This document shows positions 7,788 to 16,086 of a stretch of DNA of 56,910 bases, one piece after another. Positions within the stretch are counted from its first letter, which is position 1, and each line of letters starts with the position of its first letter. A program made the translations under genes and the position numbers. The notes below the pieces were generated by a model. The model had not been told where the DNA came from and did no database searches. It worked only from the letters and a program-made list of their open reading frames with translations. Source of the DNA: Micrococcales bacterium (GTDB taxonomy: Bacteria; Actinomycetota; Actinomycetes; Actinomycetales; Dermatophilaceae); the NCBI GenBank assembly GCA_021287075.1, contig JAJTBD010000007.1, positions 93,498 through 150,407 of the forward strand, written 5' to 3'.

Positions 7788-8723
7788 CTAGGCCGACACC
7801 TCGTCGAGCACCGCGACGATCTCCGGCGGGAGGACGAGATCCTCGGTGCCGAGGGCCGACCGCAGATGGGCGGTCAGGCGGGCGCCCACGATGGGCGCCA
7901 CCACACCAGGGCGGTCGCGCACCCAGGCGAGTGCCACCTCACCAGGCGTGCGGCCCAGGCCCCGGGCCGCGACGACCAGCGCCTCGACGATGGCGGCGCT
8001 GCGCTCGTCGAGATGTCTGCCCACGAAGCCGCCCAGCTCACGCCCGGCCGCCCGCGAGTCTGCGGGCACCCCGTTGCGGTACTTGCCGGTGAGCACGCCC
8101 CGACCGAGCGGGGACCAGGGCAGCAGCCCGATGCCGAGCGCGGCAGCAGCTGGGACGACCTCGTCCTCGGCTGCCCGCTCGACCAGGGAGTACTCGATCT
8201 CGTTGGCCACCAACGGGATCCGGCCCGACTCCATGAGCGTCGCGGCCCGGGCGGTCTGCCAGCCGCCGTAGTTGCTGACCCCCACATAGCGGGCGCGGCC
8301 GGACTGGACCGCCCACTCCAGGGCCGACAGGGTCTCGGTCAGCGGCGCCTCGTCGCTCCAGGTGTGCACCAGCCACAGGTCGACATGGTCGGTCTGGAGC
8401 CGCTCGAGGGAGGTGTCGAGCTGGCGCAGCAGGGTGCGTCGGCTGGTGTCGACGACCCGCTCGCCGGTCACGCGCGAGATGCCGGCCTTGGTGCAGAGGG
8501 TGACCGTGTCACGCCCGATCTCAGCCACGAGCCGACCGAGGATCTCCTCGGCGGCCCCGTCGCCATAGCCGTATGCCGTGTCGACCAGGTCACCGCCCGC
8601 CCCGATGAAGGCCCGCAGCTGGTCCTCGGCGGTGGCGGCGTCCACGCCGCTGCCCCAGCCCATCGTCCCCAGTGCGAGCCGCGAGACCGTCAGCCCCGAG
8701 GTGCCCATGCGTCGTCGCTCCAT
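7788..8723 (-). CDS. Aldo/keto reductase
   Basis: A 311-residue NADPH-dependent oxidoreductase with a TIM-barrel fold. Start MERRRMGTSGLTVSRLALGTMGWG. The catalytic tetrad context is present: DTAYGYGDGAAEEILG (Asp/Tyr), LCTKAG (Lys), LWLVHTW (His). The C-terminal cofactor region includes PIVGAR. Substrate unknown. TACGCT at 8736-8731 lies seven bases before this ATG, supporting the start and a leaderless mRNA. Divergent from the LLM oxidoreductase. Confidence 0.88.
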   Translation of the reverse strand: MERRRMGTSGLTVSRLALGTMGWGSGVDAATAEDQLRAFIGAGGDLVDTAYGYGDGAAEEILGRLVAEIGRDTVTLCTKAGISRVTGERVVDTSRRTLLRQLDTSLERLQTDHVDLWLVHTWSDEAPLTETLSALEWAVQSGRARYVGVSNYGGWQTARAATLMESGRIPLVANEIEYSLVERAAEDEVVPAAAALGIGLLPWSPLGRGVLTGKYRNGVPADSRAAGRELGGFVGRHLDERSAAIVEALVVAARGLGRTPGEVALAWVRDRPGVVAPIVGARLTAHLRSALGTEDLVLPPEIVAVLDEVSA

Positions 8724-8730
8724 GGCGGGC

Positions 8731-8810
8731 AGCGTATCCGCGGACCGCGGCCGGGCCCGGCAGGCCGCCCAGCGCGTCCTCAGGCGCCACTCAGGCTCCG
8801 GCCGTAGCCT
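8731..8810. promoter_or_regulatory. Divergent promoters, aldo/keto reductase and LLM oxidoreductase
   Basis: Minus-strand -10 TACGCT at 8736-8731 (seven bases from its ATG) and plus-strand -10 TAGCCT at 8805-8810 (seven bases from its ATG). Both predict leaderless transcripts. Confidence 0.5.
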
Positions 8811-8817
8811 GAGCCGC

Positions 8818-9882
8818 ATGCGACTGGCGATCAACCTGGGCTACTACGGGCTCGGTGCCGATGACGACAAGCTGGCCATGGCCCAGGAGGCGGATCGCAG
8901 CGGCTATGCCGTGGCATGGGTCGCCGAGGCCTATGGCTCCGACGCCCCCACGGTGATGGCCTGGGTCGCCGCCCAGACCGAGCACATCGACGTGGGCGCG
9001 GCCGTCATGCAGATCCCCGCCCGCAGCCCCGCGATGACCGCGATGACGGCGGCCACCCTCGACCACCTCAGCGGTGGCCGGGTGCGCCTCGGCCTGGGGG
9101 TCTCTGGCCCGCAGGTGAGCGAGGGCTGGCACGGCGTGCCGTTCGCCGCCCCACTGGGCCGGACCCGGGAGTATGTCGAGATCGTGCGGCGCGCCCTACG
9201 GCGCGAGACCCTGGCCTTCGAGGGCCGCCACTACCAGCTGCCGCTCCCAGGTGGCCCCGGCAAGGCCCTCAAGATGACCCTGCGACCCCGGCGCGCCGAC
9301 CTGCCGCTCTATCTGGCAGCGGTCGGGCCGAAGAACCTCGAGCTCGCCGGCGAGATCGCCGACGGCTGGCTCGCGATCTTCTTCAGCCCCGAGCACAGTG
9401 CGGAGTCCATGGCCGCGGTGCGTGCCGGGCGGGCCCGCTCGAGCCTGGCCGACCCCGCCGACCCGCTGGCCGGCTTCGACATCGCACCGACGGTCCCGGT
9501 GTGTGTCACCGACGACCTGGAGGCCGCCCGGGCCGCGATCGCGCCCTATGCCGCCCTGTATGTCGGTGGCATGGGTTCGCGGGAGAGGAACTTCTATCAC
9601 CAGCTGGCCTGCCGGATGGGCTTCGAGAGAGAGGCGGCGGTGATCCAGGACCTCTATCTCGACCGTCGCCACCGCGACGCAGCCGACGCCGTGCCACTGG
9701 ACTTCATCGACGCCACCTCCCTCATCGGGCCACCCGATCCCATCCGGGACCGGCTGGGCGCCTACGCCGAGGCTGGCGTCGGCACCCTTGGCATCAGGCC
9801 GTATGCCGCGACGCCGGAGGGCCGGCGCGAGGAGATCCGCACCATGGCGCGACTCCTCGACGAGGCCGGCCTGTCCGGGTAG
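8818..9882 (+). CDS. LLM-class, F420-dependent-type oxidoreductase
   Basis: A 354-residue luciferase-like monooxygenase-fold protein. Features: MRLAINLGYYG at the start, AWVAEAYGSDAPTVMAW near residue 37, then AAVMQIPARSPAMTAM and LGLGVSGPQVSEGWHG, the usual pattern of the F420-dependent N5,N10-methylene-H4MPT reductase-like group. F420 dependence follows from family membership and was not shown here. Substrate unknown. ATG at 8818 is fixed by the leaderless -10 TAGCCT. No operon partner; a repeat site follows the stop at 9894-9900. Confidence 0.85.
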   Translation: MRLAINLGYYGLGADDDKLAMAQEADRSGYAVAWVAEAYGSDAPTVMAWVAAQTEHIDVGAAVMQIPARSPAMTAMTAATLDHLSGGRVRLGLGVSGPQVSEGWHGVPFAAPLGRTREYVEIVRRALRRETLAFEGRHYQLPLPGGPGKALKMTLRPRRADLPLYLAAVGPKNLELAGEIADGWLAIFFSPEHSAESMAAVRAGRARSSLADPADPLAGFDIAPTVPVCVTDDLEAARAAIAPYAALYVGGMGSRERNFYHQLACRMGFEREAAVIQDLYLDRRHRDAADAVPLDFIDATSLIGPPDPIRDRLGAYAEAGVGTLGIRPYAATPEGRREEIRTMARLLDEAGLSG

Positions 9883-9985
9883 TCGCAGCCCGCGGCATAC
9901 CCTTGTGTGCCGGGGGCCAGCCGGACCATCACCTGACCTGTAGACCGACCCCTGCCCACCCGAGAGTGAAAGAACCGACCACACC

Positions 9986-10843
9986 ATGAGCCTGAGCTAT
10001 CTGGACGCGATCATCCTCGGCGTCGTGGAGGGGCTGACCGAGTTCCTGCCCGTCTCCTCGACCGGCCACCTGACGATCACCGAGCAGCTGCTCGGCCTGC
10101 CGGTCGACGCCAAGGAGATCACCGCCTACACCGCCATCATCCAGATCGGCGCGATCCTGGCGACCTTCCTCTACTTCGCCAGGAAGATCGCCAGGCTCTT
10201 CATGGCCTGGGTCAACGGCCTGCGCAACCCGCAGGCCCGGCAGCACACCGACTGGGCGCTCGCCTGGGCCGTCATCGTCGGCTCGATCCCCGTCGGACTG
10301 GTCGGCTTCCTGGCCCGGGACCTGATCTCGGGCGGGCTGCGCAGCCTGTGGGTGGTGGCCGCGGCACTGATCCTGTGGTCGGTCGTCATGTGGGTCGCCG
10401 AGCGACGTCACGATGTGCTGGAGGCCAAGGGGATCCACCGTGGCGAGGCCGACCTGAGCGTCAAGGACGGCCTGATCATCGGCCTGGTCCAGTGCTTCTC
10501 CCTCATCCCCGGTGTCTCGCGCTCGGGCGCGACCATCTCGGCCGGGCTGCTGCGCGGTGTCGACCGCGTCACGGCCACCGAGCTGTCCTTCTTCATGGCG
10601 ATCCCGGCGCTGGTGGCCGCAGGCGTCTTCCAGGCCGTCGAGGAGCGCCACGGCCTGGCCAGCCTCGGGTTCGGCCCGATGGCCGTCGGCATTGTGGTCT
10701 CCTTCGTGGTCGCCTATGCCTCGATCGCGTGGCTGCTGAAGTTCGTGGCCAGCAACTCGCTGCGCTCGTTCGTCTGGTATCGCGTCGGCCTCGGCATCCT
10801 GCTCGGCGTGCTGCTCGCCGCCGGGGTGCTCTCGGCGACCTGA
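9986..10843 (+). CDS. uppP: Undecaprenyl-diphosphatase
   Basis: Integral membrane phosphatase that recycles undecaprenyl pyrophosphate to the monophosphate carrier for cell-wall synthesis. 285 residues with about eight hydrophobic segments. The two diagnostic motifs are seen: VEGLTEFLPVSSTGHL near residue 13 and PGVSRSGATISAG near 175. The preceding gap of 103 bases holds a repeat site and a GAGAG stretch that may act as ribosome binding site. It fits with the cell-envelope genes at 14-18 kb, though it is not in their operon. Confidence 0.95.
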   Translation: MSLSYLDAIILGVVEGLTEFLPVSSTGHLTITEQLLGLPVDAKEITAYTAIIQIGAILATFLYFARKIARLFMAWVNGLRNPQARQHTDWALAWAVIVGSIPVGLVGFLARDLISGGLRSLWVVAAALILWSVVMWVAERRHDVLEAKGIHRGEADLSVKDGLIIGLVQCFSLIPGVSRSGATISAGLLRGVDRVTATELSFFMAIPALVAAGVFQAVEERHGLASLGFGPMAVGIVVSFVVAYASIAWLLKFVASNSLRSFVWYRVGLGILLGVLLAAGVLSAT

Positions 10844-10859
10844 CCGGGAGCGGGGGCGC

Positions 10860-11879
10860 TCAGAGCCAGTCGTTCTTCTTGAAGAGCGCGAAGAGCGTGA
10901 GGCAGGCCGCGACCATCACCCCGACGAGGATGAAATAGCCGTACTCCCAGTGCAGCTCGGGCATGTGGTCGAAGTTCATCCCATAGACGCCGGCGAGCAT
11001 CGTGGGGACGGCGGCGATCGCCACCCACGCCGAGATCTTGCGCATGTCCTCGTTCTGCTTGCGCATCTCGTCGTTCTGGCGGGCCATCTCCTCGTTCTGG
11101 AGCATCGACATCCGGCCCAGGTGGGCGCCGAGGATGTCGGTGAGCAGCGCGTCATAGCTGTGCAGATGATCGGCCACGAGATTGAGGTGGTCATAGACGT
11201 CGCGGAAGAGCAGCCGCACCTCGCGCTCGAGCGGTGACTGCTTGCCCTGGAGCACGCTGACGGGTGAGACGAGGGGGAGCGCGGCCCGCTTGAACTCCAG
11301 CACCTCGCGCTTGAGCCGGTAGATGTCGGTGGTGTTGACACGCGGCGTCTCCGAGAAGACCAGCTCCTCGATCTGCTCGAGGTCCTTCTGGAGCTCGATG
11401 TCCACCGCGGTGTAGTTGTCGACGACCGAGTCGACGATCGCGTGCAGGGCCGCCGTCGGGCCCAGCGCGAGGCGATGGGCGTCGGCCTCGAGCCGGCCCC
11501 GCACTCCGTGCAGCTCGTTGGCCTCGCCCCGGCGCACCGTCACGACGAAGCGGTCACCGACGAAGACCATCAGCTCACCGGTCTCGATGTCGGAGGTGGC
11601 GTCGATATAGCGGACCGTCTTGACCACGGCCGCGAAGGTGCCCTCGTAGCGCTCGATCTTGGCCCGCTGGTTGGCGCCCTCGGTCGCGTCCTCGATGGCC
11701 AGGGGGTGCAGGCCGAGCTCGGCGCCGACGTCGAGCAGCTCCTGGGTGCCGGGATCCTTCATCCCGATCCAGATGAAACTGCCGGTGCGCCGCTCGTCGC
11801 GGATGCGCCGCAGCTCGAGGCTCAGATCGGGGCAGGGCAGCCGGCGACCGTCCTCATACAGGGCCTGGTCGACGATCAC
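10860..11879 (-). CDS. corA: CorA-family magnesium/divalent cation channel
   Basis: 339 residues. A long cytoplasmic alpha/beta and helical domain is followed by two C-terminal membrane segments. The pore motif YGMNF is near residue 300 between a first hydrophobic helix (AWVAIAAVPTMLAGVYG) and the last (FILVGVMVAACLTLFAL), and the protein ends with a charged KKNDWL tail. Start is GTG at 11879, fixed by TACGCT seven bases upstream. Divergent from the phosphatase gene with only 23 bases between them, where the two -10 boxes overlap. Confidence 0.92.
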   Translation of the reverse strand: MIVDQALYEDGRRLPCPDLSLELRRIRDERRTGSFIWIGMKDPGTQELLDVGAELGLHPLAIEDATEGANQRAKIERYEGTFAAVVKTVRYIDATSDIETGELMVFVGDRFVVTVRRGEANELHGVRGRLEADAHRLALGPTAALHAIVDSVVDNYTAVDIELQKDLEQIEELVFSETPRVNTTDIYRLKREVLEFKRAALPLVSPVSVLQGKQSPLEREVRLLFRDVYDHLNLVADHLHSYDALLTDILGAHLGRMSMLQNEEMARQNDEMRKQNEDMRKISAWVAIAAVPTMLAGVYGMNFDHMPELHWEYGYFILVGVMVAACLTLFALFKKNDWL

Positions 11880-11886
11880 GGGGGCG

Positions 11887-11896
11887 AGCGTACAGT
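11887..11896. promoter_or_regulatory. Overlapping divergent -10 boxes, corA / histidine phosphatase
   Basis: Minus-strand TACGCT occupies 11892-11887 and plus-strand TACAGT occupies 11891-11896, sharing the two bases at 11891-11892. Spacers to the GTG starts are seven and six bases. Only one polymerase could occupy the 23-base gap, and each -35 must lie inside the other gene's coding sequence. Confidence 0.5.
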
Positions 11897-11902
11897 GGCG
11901 GC

Positions 11903-12601
11903 GTGCCCACCTGCGTCTTGGTCCGACACGGACACTCGAGCGCCAACGCCAGCGGTGTCCTGGCCGGCTGGACCCCCGGCGTCCACCTCGACGAGCGCGG
12001 TCGCGCCCAGGTGGCCGATGTCGCCCGGCGGCTGGCCCCCATCCGGCTGGCGCGCATCGTGTCCAGCCCCCTCGATCGCTGCCAGGAGACCGCGACGGCG
12101 ATCGCTGAGGCTCAGGGCGAGGGTGAGACTTTCGGCACGGACGGGCGCCTGGGGGAGTGCCACTATGGGGCGTGGACGGGTCGGGCGCTCACCGAGCTCG
12201 CCACAGAGCCGCTCTGGTCGGTGGTCCAGTCCCAGCCCAGCGCTGCGGCCTTCCCCGCGTCGCAGGAGTATGCCGCCGAGAGCATCCCCGAGATGGCCCA
12301 CCGGGCCGTGGCGGCCATCCGCGAGCTCGACGCGCAGGTCGCGAGCGAGCACGGGGAGCGCGCGGTGTGGGCGGCGGTCAGCCACGGCGATGTGATCAAG
12401 GCCGTGCTGGCCGACGCGGCCGGCGCCCACCTCGACCACTTCCAGCGCTTCGAGGTCGGGCCCGCCTCGGTCTCGGTCGTGCGCCACACCTCGGCCCGCC
12501 CCTTCGTCCTCGTCGTCAACGACCGGGGCGGCGACCTGGGCCACCTCGTGCCGCCCGCCGCGCCGACGGGCCAGGCCGACGTCGGCGGGACGCCGGACTA
12601 G
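11903..12601 (+). CDS. Histidine phosphatase superfamily protein (MSMEG_4193-type phosphomutase-like)
   Basis: 232 residues. The N-terminal CVLVRHGHSSANASG carries the catalytic RHG histidine near residue 9. Downstream SSPLDRCQETA and ECHYGAWTGRAL supply phosphate-binding arginine and the proton donor region, and VSHGDVIKAV the second histidine. It is the first gene of a conserved actinobacterial trio with DUF3090 and an SCO1664-like protein; the substrate is unknown. GTG start is supported by a leaderless -10. Its TAG stop begins the -10 box of the next gene. Confidence 0.87.
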   Translation: MPTCVLVRHGHSSANASGVLAGWTPGVHLDERGRAQVADVARRLAPIRLARIVSSPLDRCQETATAIAEAQGEGETFGTDGRLGECHYGAWTGRALTELATEPLWSVVQSQPSAAAFPASQEYAAESIPEMAHRAVAAIRELDAQVASEHGERAVWAAVSHGDVIKAVLADAAGAHLDHFQRFEVGPASVSVVRHTSARPFVLVVNDRGGDLGHLVPPAAPTGQADVGGTPD

Positions 12602-12604
12602 GGT
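12599..12604 (+). promoter_or_regulatory. -10 box TAGGGT overlapping the upstream stop codon
   Basis: TAGGGT begins with the TAG stop of the phosphatase gene and ends seven bases before the DUF3090 ATG at 12612. Confidence 0.4.
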
Positions 12605-12611
12605 GCCCGGT

Positions 12612-13106
12612 ATGCCGATGATCGAGTTCGACCCGCCCGAGCGCTTCGTCGCGGGCACGGTTGGCCCTCCCGGCCAGCGGACCTTCTTCCTCCAGGCGGG
12701 TGCCCGCGGGCGGCTCGTGAGCGTCTCCCTCGAGAAGGTCCAGGTCGAGATCCTCGCCGACCGCGTCGACGCCCTGCTCGAGGCGGTGGAGGCGGTCCCC
12801 ACCGATGTCCCCAGCGACATGGCACCTCTGGACACCCCCATCGAGGACGAGTTCCGGGTCACCACGCTGGCCCTGTCCTGGGACGACGAGCAGGGCCGCG
12901 TCGTGATCGAGGCCCACGACCACGACCCCGACGAGGAGCCGGCCGGCCAGAGCCTGCGGGTCGTGCTCGACCCGGCCCAGGCAGCGTCCTTCGCGGCGCG
13001 GTGCCGCTCCCTCGCGGCAGCGGGCCGTCCGGCCTGCCCGTTCTGCGGCGGGCCGCTCGACCCGGAGGGGCACATCTGCCCCCGCGCCAATGGATACCGC
13101 CGCTGA
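12612..13106 (+). CDS. DUF3090 family protein
   Basis: 164 residues from ATG at 12612 (MPMIEFDPPERFVAGTVG). Function unknown. The body is a mixed alpha/beta domain with GPPGQRTFFLQA near residue 20. The C-terminus has CPFCGGPLDPEGHICPR, a likely zinc ribbon. The start codon sits inside a copy of the GTATGCC repeat. It overlaps the next gene by 17 bases and is the middle member of the phosphatase / DUF3090 / SCO1664 trio, implying a common but unknown process. Confidence 0.85.
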   Translation: MPMIEFDPPERFVAGTVGPPGQRTFFLQAGARGRLVSVSLEKVQVEILADRVDALLEAVEAVPTDVPSDMAPLDTPIEDEFRVTTLALSWDDEQGRVVIEAHDHDPDEEPAGQSLRVVLDPAQAASFAARCRSLAAAGRPACPFCGGPLDPEGHICPRANGYRR

Positions 13107-13890
13107 CAGCGAGCGCCTCGAGCTGCTCGAGCACGGGAGCATCGAGCTCATCGGCCGGCTGGCCGAGGCCTCCAACACCGCGCTGCTGGTGACGGTGAGC
13201 GGCAACGGGCGCTCGACCCGTGCCGTCTACAAGCCGGTGCGCGGCGAACAGCCGCTCTGGGACTACCCCGACGGCACGCTCGCCGGCCGCGAGCGCGCGG
13301 CATACCTGGTCAGCCAGATGGGTGGCTGGGACTGTGTGCCGCCCACGGTCCTGCGGGAGGGCCCGCTGGGACCGGGCTCCCTCCAGTGGTGGGTGGACTG
13401 GGACACCGCCGAGGACTGGGCGGTGGTGGACGTCGTCGCGCCCGCGGACGTCCCGGACGGCTGGCTGCCCGTGCTCGACGGTCGCGACGAGCTGGGCCGG
13501 CCGGTCCTCGTGGTGCACCAGGCCGGGACCGACGTGGCCGACGTCGCGCTCTTCGACGCCGTGATCAACAACAGCGACCGCAAGGGCAGCCACCTCGCGC
13601 GCGTCGACGGGCACCTCTGGGGCTTCGACCACGGGGTGTCGCTGAGCGTGGAGCCCAAGCTGCGGACCGTGCTGTGGGGATGGGCCGGCACCCGCCTCGC
13701 CCCGGCCCAGCTGGAGCGCGTCGCCCAGGTCGGCTCGGCCCTCACCGGCAGCCGGTCGACCGGTCTGGAGAGCCTGCTCACAGTCGCCGAGATTGAGGCC
13801 TTGGCCGCTCGATGCGTAACACTGGGGGACGCAGGTCGGTTCCCGGCTCCCAGCCTGGACTGGCCTGCGGTGCCGTGGCCACCGCTGTGA
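13090..13890 (+). CDS. SCO1664 family protein, kinase-like fold
   Basis: 266 residues. LLVTVSGNGRSTRAVYKPVRGEQPLWDYP near residue 30 resembles the nucleotide-binding lobe of PI3/4-kinase-like and HipA-like proteins, with Lys in VYKP. Downstream ALFDAVINNSDRKGSHL and LWGFDHGVSLS resemble the catalytic and metal-binding loops (Asp-Arg-Lys and Asp-His). This makes a phosphotransferase plausible; the substrate is unknown. Overlaps DUF3090 by 17 bases. Third member of the conserved trio. Homology is recalled, not searched. Confidence 0.85.
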   Translation: MDTAADSERLELLEHGSIELIGRLAEASNTALLVTVSGNGRSTRAVYKPVRGEQPLWDYPDGTLAGRERAAYLVSQMGGWDCVPPTVLREGPLGPGSLQWWVDWDTAEDWAVVDVVAPADVPDGWLPVLDGRDELGRPVLVVHQAGTDVADVALFDAVINNSDRKGSHLARVDGHLWGFDHGVSLSVEPKLRTVLWGWAGTRLAPAQLERVAQVGSALTGSRSTGLESLLTVAEIEALAARCVTLGDAGRFPAPSLDWPAVPWPPL

Positions 13891-13996
13891 GCCACGCACG
13901 GCAACTGTCCCCGAGCCCGGAGTGATCTGTGGTCCACCCCGTCAACCGACGTCCGTCAGCGCACGTGCCCGCCGCCAGCCCCCGGGGCGGTCGGCG

Positions 13997-15646
13997 ATGA
14001 GCCTGCGTCGGCGAGTGCGGCGGCGGGTCGGCACGGGGCGGGTCCTGGGGATCGTCCTTGCCGGAGTGCTGGTGACCAACCTGGTCGCCGCCCTGGCCGC
14101 GTTCGCCCTGCTGCCCCGCAGCGACAGCGCACGGCCCAGGGCCGGCGCCACACCCACGGCGACTGCCAAGGCCGCGCCGGCCAAGGCCCACGTCCTGCCT
14201 GCCGACAAGGTCATCGGCGCAGTCATGGGCCTCGCGCCCGCGACGCTCTACGGCAACGGCTGGAAGGCCGGGTCGCCGCTCGACCGCGTCGCCGGACCCA
14301 GCTTCACCGGCGGCTGCCTCACCGCATTCCCCGAGGGTGCGAGCCCGCTGCTCGGCACCCAGCGCCGTGCCTCGGGTGCAGGCACGTCGGCGCTGACCCA
14401 GCTGTGGGCCTACTCCGCGGGCCAGGGCGCGAGCGCGCTCGAGGCCCTGCGGGCCAGGCTGACCGGCTGCGCGTCCCTCGGCGACTCACCGGTCTCGGGC
14501 GCGCACGGCTTCACCGCCGTCATCCCCGTCGGCGGCCAGCGCGTCGCCTGGGCCGTGTGGCAGCGAGGAGATGTCCTCGGCTCGGTCGCGGGGACCCGCG
14601 GGAGCGCCGACCCGTCAGCCACCGTGAGCGGTGCGGCCACCGCCATGGACTCCCAGCTCACCGCCCGCCTCGACCCGGTCTGCTCCCGGGAGGACAGCAC
14701 CCCCGAGGACGTGCTGCGCAACCCCGCCGTCGCCGGCAAGCGCTACCAGCCCTATCTGCGCCAGGTCAGCATCACGCCGCCGGCCCTGCTCCCGATGCCC
14801 GAGCCCAGCGGTGCCGCGCCCGTCGCCGTCGCCCTGCCCGGCCCGCGGCCCTATCCCGACCTGACCGCACCGATCCTCCCGGCGCGCTCGGCGTGGCTGG
14901 ACACCAACAAGGACGGCACGCCCGACATGCCGCCGCCGATCGCCGGGGCCCAGCAGACGGCCGTCCCGTCGCTGGTCGACCCGGCGACCGTGCGCATCCC
15001 CGCGGGCCTGGTCACGAGTGACCCGATCGAGCCCGAGCGCCCGCAGGAGCCGTCCGTCGGCACCCTCTCCCTGCCGGCCGTGGACCGCACCGGCCCCGGG
15101 TGCGGGTGGGCCTTCGCAGGCACCACGCCGCCGTCGGTCGACGAGGCCGCGGTCGAGGCGTCCGTGCCGGCCGCCCTGCGCAAGGGCCTCGCCGAGCAGA
15201 CCCGGGCCGTCGCCGAGTACCGCGTCGCCATGACCAACTGGCGCGGCGCCCACACCGCCTGGGCGCGCGCCCAGGCCAGCTACGACGCCTACGCCCAGTA
15301 CGCCACCGCCAAGGCGAACGCCGAGCAGGCCCTGGCCAACGCGCGGGGCACCAAGGCCGCCGCTGTCGCCGCCTACGAGAAGGCGATCGCCGACGCCAAG
15401 GCAGCCCTCGCGCGGGAGGCGGCCGCCCAGAAGGCCGCCGCGGATGCCAAGCGCAAGGCCGCTGCGGATGCCGCCAAGAAGGCGGCGGACGCCAAGAAGG
15501 CGGCGGACGCGGCCAAGAAGGCCACGGCCAGCCCGACGGCCAGTCCGACCAGCAAGAGCAGCCCCACATCGAGGGCGAGCACACCGGCCGGCAAGAAGCC
15601 CAACAAACCAACGCCTCCAGGACAGTCGAGAGGAGCAGGCAACTGA
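13997..15646 (+). CDS. Membrane-anchored protein with Ala/Lys-rich coiled-coil tail
   Basis: 549 residues, not recognised. The start MSLRRRVRRRVGTGRVLG is very basic and followed by one hydrophobic helix (IVLAGVLVTNLVAALAAFALL), so it is an N-in anchored extracellular protein. Residues about 65-240 form a globular part with paired cysteines (GGCLTAF, TGCASLG). A DTNKDGTPD stretch near 302 looks like a calcium-binding type-3 or dockerin loop. Residues about 400-510 are an Ala/Lys/Asp coiled coil like TolA, and the tail is Ser/Thr/Pro/Lys-rich. It overlaps the lipoprotein start by one base, ahead of a penicillin-binding protein, suggesting a cell-wall role. Confidence 0.75.
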   Translation: MSLRRRVRRRVGTGRVLGIVLAGVLVTNLVAALAAFALLPRSDSARPRAGATPTATAKAAPAKAHVLPADKVIGAVMGLAPATLYGNGWKAGSPLDRVAGPSFTGGCLTAFPEGASPLLGTQRRASGAGTSALTQLWAYSAGQGASALEALRARLTGCASLGDSPVSGAHGFTAVIPVGGQRVAWAVWQRGDVLGSVAGTRGSADPSATVSGAATAMDSQLTARLDPVCSREDSTPEDVLRNPAVAGKRYQPYLRQVSITPPALLPMPEPSGAAPVAVALPGPRPYPDLTAPILPARSAWLDTNKDGTPDMPPPIAGAQQTAVPSLVDPATVRIPAGLVTSDPIEPERPQEPSVGTLSLPAVDRTGPGCGWAFAGTTPPSVDEAAVEASVPAALRKGLAEQTRAVAEYRVAMTNWRGAHTAWARAQASYDAYAQYATAKANAEQALANARGTKAAAVAAYEKAIADAKAALAREAAAQKAAADAKRKAAADAAKKAADAKKAADAAKKATASPTASPTSKSSPTSRASTPAGKKPNKPTPPGQSRGAGN

Positions 15647-16086
15647 TGCGCCCCACAGCACTGCTCATCGCGGCCGCCCTGCTCGTCGGCGGCTGCGGCA
15701 CGAGCACCGCCCCCGCGGAGCCCTCCGTCACCGCCACGGCCGCGGGCGCGGTCCGGGCCGACGAGTTCGCGGGCGGGGCCGCCCTGCCCGGCGGCCTCAC
15801 CGCGCCGCCCGGCACCGCCCTGGCCGCCCCGGCAGGCCAGGCCCAGGCCGGTGGCACGAGCGCGGCATACGCCACCCTCGTGCTGCGGCAGGGGACCTCG
15901 GCCGAGGCCGCGCTGCGGACGCTCCAGGGCCAGCTCACCGGTCAGGGCTATGCCGCGGACGGCGGCGCCTCGGGCCTGACCACGCGTTGGGCCAAGGGCT
16001 CGTCCGTCGTCGACCTCTCCGGTGGTGAGGCGACCGACGAGGTGCCCGGCTTCGTCTCCGTCATCGTCTCGGGGGCCGGCTCGTGA
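15646..16086 (+). CDS. Small lipoprotein of the envelope operon
   Basis: 146 residues. The signal peptide MRPTALLIAAALLVGGCG has a lipobox with Cys17, so the mature protein would be lipid-anchored outside the membrane. The rest is Ala/Gly-rich and ends in a small domain (AAYATLVLRQGTSAEAALRTL, GYAADGG, SVVDLSGGEATDEVPGFVSV). No family recognised. AGAGGAGCAGG upstream is a good ribosome site. Its ATG overlaps the stop of the anchored coiled-coil protein by one base, and its stop overlaps the GTG of the penicillin-binding protein (GTGA). The three are therefore co-translated. Confidence 0.8.
   Translation: MRPTALLIAAALLVGGCGTSTAPAEPSVTATAAGAVRADEFAGGAALPGGLTAPPGTALAAPAGQAQAGGTSAAYATLVLRQGTSAEAALRTLQGQLTGQGYAADGGASGLTTRWAKGSSVVDLSGGEATDEVPGFVSVIVSGAGS

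Noticed and set aside
12603..12611. GTG at 12603 as start of DUF3090
   Set aside because: ATG at 12612 fits the TAGGGT spacing of seven bases and the family N-terminus better.
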